From Streptococcus infantis (GTDB lineage Bacteria; Bacillota; Bacilli; Lactobacillales; Streptococcaceae): a stretch of 64,000 bases of DNA. How positions within the stretch are numbered: position 1 is the first letter of the stretch; every line of letters begins with the position of its first letter. The DNA is taken from positions 1,612,001 through 1,676,000 of the forward strand of contig NZ_CP046525.1 of the NCBI RefSeq assembly GCF_021497965.1. Reading direction: 5' to 3'. Below the pieces are notes generated by a model. That model saw only the letters and a program-made list of their open reading frames with translations, made no database searches and was not told the DNA's origin. The position numbers were made by a program, and so were the translations under genes. Below are positions 61,590-64,000 of this stretch, piece after piece.

Positions 61590-63032
61590 TTATTTGTAAA
61601 AACTCGTTTTTTCTTCCAAACTTCTACGATATTCTTCTTCATAGTCATAGAGAGGAGTTGGATATTTCCCATCAAAGTAAGCCACACAGAGGCCGCCATT
61701 TGGTGCATCTGTTTCAATCCCAATAGAGTCAATCAAGCCATCAATCGAAAGATAAGTCAGACTATCCGCACCAATGATTTGGCAAGTTTCCTCAACGGTA
61801 TGATTGGCTGCAATCAACTCCTGACGTGTCTGGATATCAATCCCGTAGAAACATGGATAGGCAAGAGCAGGACTACCAATGGCAACGTGCACTTCTGATG
61901 CTCCCGCTTCTTTCAAAAGCTGGACAATGCGACGAGATGTTGTTCCACGTACAATTGAGTCATCAATCATGACCACACGTTTGCCTTTAACGACACCAGA
62001 AACGGCAGAGAGTTTCATTCGCACTCCTTGTTCCCGCAATTCTTGAGTTGGTTGGATGAAGGTCCGTTGCGTATATTGGTTCTTGATGAGACCCATTTCA
62101 TTTGGCAAACCTGATTCTTCCGCAAATCCCATCGCTGCGCTGAGTGAGGAATTTGGTACCCCAACTACGATATCGGCTTCATGCTTAAACTCACGTGCCA
62201 ATTGAGCTCCCATTCTCTTACGAGCCGTATGGACATTAACACCATGGATGTTGGAGTCAGGACGGGCAAAGTAGATATACTCCATGGAACAGATCGCCAA
62301 CTGAGTATCGTTTGTATAGCTGTCATACTGGATGCCATTATCATCAATAATAACAATCTCGCCTGGTTTCACGTCGCGAATCCACTCAGCACCGATTACT
62401 TCAAAGGCACAAGTTTCAGAAGAAACGACAACTGCTCCATTCGCCATTTTCCCGATTGACAGAGGACGAAAACCATTTGGATCAAGCGCTGCAATTAACT
62501 TATCTTCAAACATCAAGAGATAAGCGAAACCACCTTTGACTTGACTGAGCGCTTCCTTGATTTTACCCATCAAGTTTGGATTGTGGCTACGGCGAATCAA
62601 GTGAGCCAAGATTTCTGAATCAGAAGTCGAGCTAAAGATTGCCCCTCTTTGTTCCAATTCTTGCTTGAGCGATTCTGCATTGGTCAGATTCCCGTTATGA
62701 GCCAAACCAAACTGCATATCGTGAAAGCGAAAGAGGAAAGGTTGGATATTGTCTACAGAAGCTTCTCCCGCAGTCGCATAACGCACGTGTCCAATCGCTC
62801 CAGTTCCTGTCAATTTATCCAAATTAGCAGGATTTTTGAAGACTTCTGATAAAAGCCCCATATCACGATGACGCTTCAATTGTCCATGGTCATTGGAGAG
62901 GATCCCTGCCCCCTCCTGGCCACGGTGCTGAAGACTATGGAGTCCAAAGTAGGTCAATTTGGCAGCGTCTGGGTGGCCCCAGATACCAAAAACACCACAT
63001 TCTTCATTAAGAGATTTTACTTCGTATGTCAT
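61590..63032 (-). CDS. purF: Amidophosphoribosyltransferase
   Basis: PurF (480 residues) makes phosphoribosylamine, the committed step. An 11-residue propeptide precedes Cys12 in E-E-C-G-V-F-G-I-W-G-H, the N-terminal nucleophile of the glutaminase. The PRTase motif V-M-I-D-D-S-I-V-R-G-T-T is near residue 353. Feedback inhibition by purine nucleotides is usual. It lies between purL and purM. Confidence 0.96.
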   Translation of the reverse strand: MTYEVKSLNEECGVFGIWGHPDAAKLTYFGLHSLQHRGQEGAGILSNDHGQLKRHRDMGLLSEVFKNPANLDKLTGTGAIGHVRYATAGEASVDNIQPFLFRFHDMQFGLAHNGNLTNAESLKQELEQRGAIFSSTSDSEILAHLIRRSHNPNLMGKIKEALSQVKGGFAYLLMFEDKLIAALDPNGFRPLSIGKMANGAVVVSSETCAFEVIGAEWIRDVKPGEIVIIDDNGIQYDSYTNDTQLAICSMEYIYFARPDSNIHGVNVHTARKRMGAQLAREFKHEADIVVGVPNSSLSAAMGFAEESGLPNEMGLIKNQYTQRTFIQPTQELREQGVRMKLSAVSGVVKGKRVVMIDDSIVRGTTSRRIVQLLKEAGASEVHVAIGSPALAYPCFYGIDIQTRQELIAANHTVEETCQIIGADSLTYLSIDGLIDSIGIETDAPNGGLCVAYFDGKYPTPLYDYEEEYRRSLEEKTSFYK

Positions 63033-63044
63033 TTTTTATACCTT

Positions 63045-64000
63045 TTATTTTCCAGTAAAGTATTTCACAGCTGATGCAAAGAGATGCTGGTCTTTATTTC
63101 CTGGAATATTTTGGAAGAGACCGTCTTCGAAACGTTCTGAGTGACCCATCTTACCAATAATTTGACCGTTCTTACTTGTGATACCTTCGATCGCATTAAC
63201 AGAACCATTTGGATTGTATTTAGAATCCATGCTTGGTTTACCATCAAAGTCAACGTATTGGGTAAAGATTTGACCATTGTCACGAAGCTCTGCAAATTCC
63301 TCAGCTGTCACGACAAATTTACCTTCACCGTGTGATACTGGGATAGCATGGATGTCACCAACTTCTACTCCCGCAAGCCATGGTGAGTTCGTGTTGGCAA
63401 TACGTGTTTCCACCATCTTAGCCACGTGTTGGTTAGCATCATTGTAAAAGAGGGTTGGACTCGTGCTACTTGCATCTTCAAAGTTACCATATGGAAGAAG
63501 ACCAGATTTAACAAGGGCTTGGAATCCGTTACAGATACCGATAATCAAACCACCACCTTCGATGAAGCTATCGATAGCTGCACGTACTTTTTCATTGAGC
63601 AAGATGTTAACGATAAATTTAGCTGATCCATCTGGTTCATCCGCTGCTGAGAAACCACCTGCAAAGAAGATAATGTTAGCTTTTTCGATATTGTCAACCA
63701 TAGTGTCAACAGACTTGACAATAGCTTCTTCATTAAGTGTTACAAATGGTACCAAGTTGACTTTGGCACCTTCTTTTTCAAAGGCCTTAGCTGAATCGTA
63801 CTCAGAGTTAGTACCTGGGAATACTGGGATGTAAACCACAGGTTTCTCAACTGTTTCTTTAGCTTTGATCACAGCATCTGATGCCACAGCAGGTACTTCT
63901 TCCAACTCAGTTGCTTGTGCAAATTCCGTTGGGTAAACCTCTTCCAATTTACCTTGGAAGGCACTGTCAAGTTTGTGTCCATCAAGCGTTACACCATTGA
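63045..64000 (-). CDS. purL: FGAM synthase PurL, C-terminal part, cut by window edge
   Basis: The frame continues past the window. What is present is the glutamine amidotransferase domain: I-P-V-F-P-G-T-N-S-E near its start, nucleophile Cys in G-I-C-N-G-F-Q-A-L, and the His-Glu partner region S-H-G-E-G-K-F. This layout (synthetase and glutaminase in one chain) is the large PurL of streptococci, about 1,240 residues. The TTG at 63,947 is internal, not the start. 12 bases separate it from purF. Confidence 0.93.
   Translation of the reverse strand, partial: NGVTLDGHKLDSAFQGKLEEVYPTEFAQATELEEVPAVASDAVIKAKETVEKPVVYIPVFPGTNSEYDSAKAFEKEGAKVNLVPFVTLNEEAIVKSVDTMVDNIEKANIIFFAGGFSAADEPDGSAKFIVNILLNEKVRAAIDSFIEGGGLIIGICNGFQALVKSGLLPYGNFEDASSTSPTLFYNDANQHVAKMVETRIANTNSPWLAGVEVGDIHAIPVSHGEGKFVVTAEEFAELRDNGQIFTQYVDFDGKPSMDSKYNPNGSVNAIEGITSKNGQIIGKMGHSERFEDGLFQNIPGNKDQHLFASAVKYFTGK

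Overview
The window is chromosomal DNA from a mitis-group Streptococcus (S. mitis/oralis/infantis/pneumoniae relatives). Gene content, the low-GC codon use, a BOX-type intergenic repeat beside mutL, a mini surface protein flanked by StrH-like ends, and a complete purine cluster all fit. I cannot fix the species from sequence alone.

Layout. (1) 1-3.6 kb, minus strand: a CPBP-type membrane protein, tag, ruvA and mutL (DNA repair). (2) 3.8-5.9 kb, plus: tyrS and rlmA. (3) 6.0-15.8 kb: the maltodextrin regulon, with malQ-malP leftward and malX-malC-malD-malA-malR rightward from a shared regulatory region. (4) About 11.8-27.5 kb: a zone where coding frames are broken every few dozen bases. malC, malD, malA, malR, aspS, a GtrB-type glycosyltransferase, a YfhO-family membrane protein and the stalk of an LPXTG adhesin can all be recognised through the breaks. 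In its middle lies a roughly 960-base almost pure C/T tract between two diverged copies of the same roughly 500-base sequence. The pattern (an essential aspS broken, mostly one-base indels, homopolymer runs) points to uncorrected sequencing or assembly error rather than real decay. (5) 26.7-30.7 kb: two Thr-rich LPXTG adhesins. (6) 30.9-39.2 kb: hisS, an MptD-like ECF component, a methionine ABC importer with an embedded M20 peptidase and a Met-box, a second amino-acid binding lipoprotein, and azlCD. (7) 39.3-44.8 kb: a lipoprotein, tsaD-rimI-tsaB, two tiny membrane ORFs, rpoY and rnjA. (8) 44.8-52.6 kb: a beta-galactoside operon (bgaC, mannose-family PTS, agaS, galM) with its GntR regulator bgaR divergent. 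(9) 52.8-53.4 kb: a deleted StrH-like gene. (10) 53.4-64 kb: purB, a small gene, purK, purE, purD, purH, purN, purM, purF and the 3' end of purL.

How the genes work together. Much of the window handles host glycans and sugars: maltodextrin import and breakdown, galactoside release and PTS uptake, and anchored surface proteins. The rest is housekeeping. GtrB-like and YfhO-like genes follow the adhesin genes on the same strand and form a plausible surface-glycosylation pair. The purine genes run in one direction and include two intergenic copies of a hairpin repeat whose stem changes are compensatory. For genes inside the damaged zone, identity is better supported than exact coordinates.
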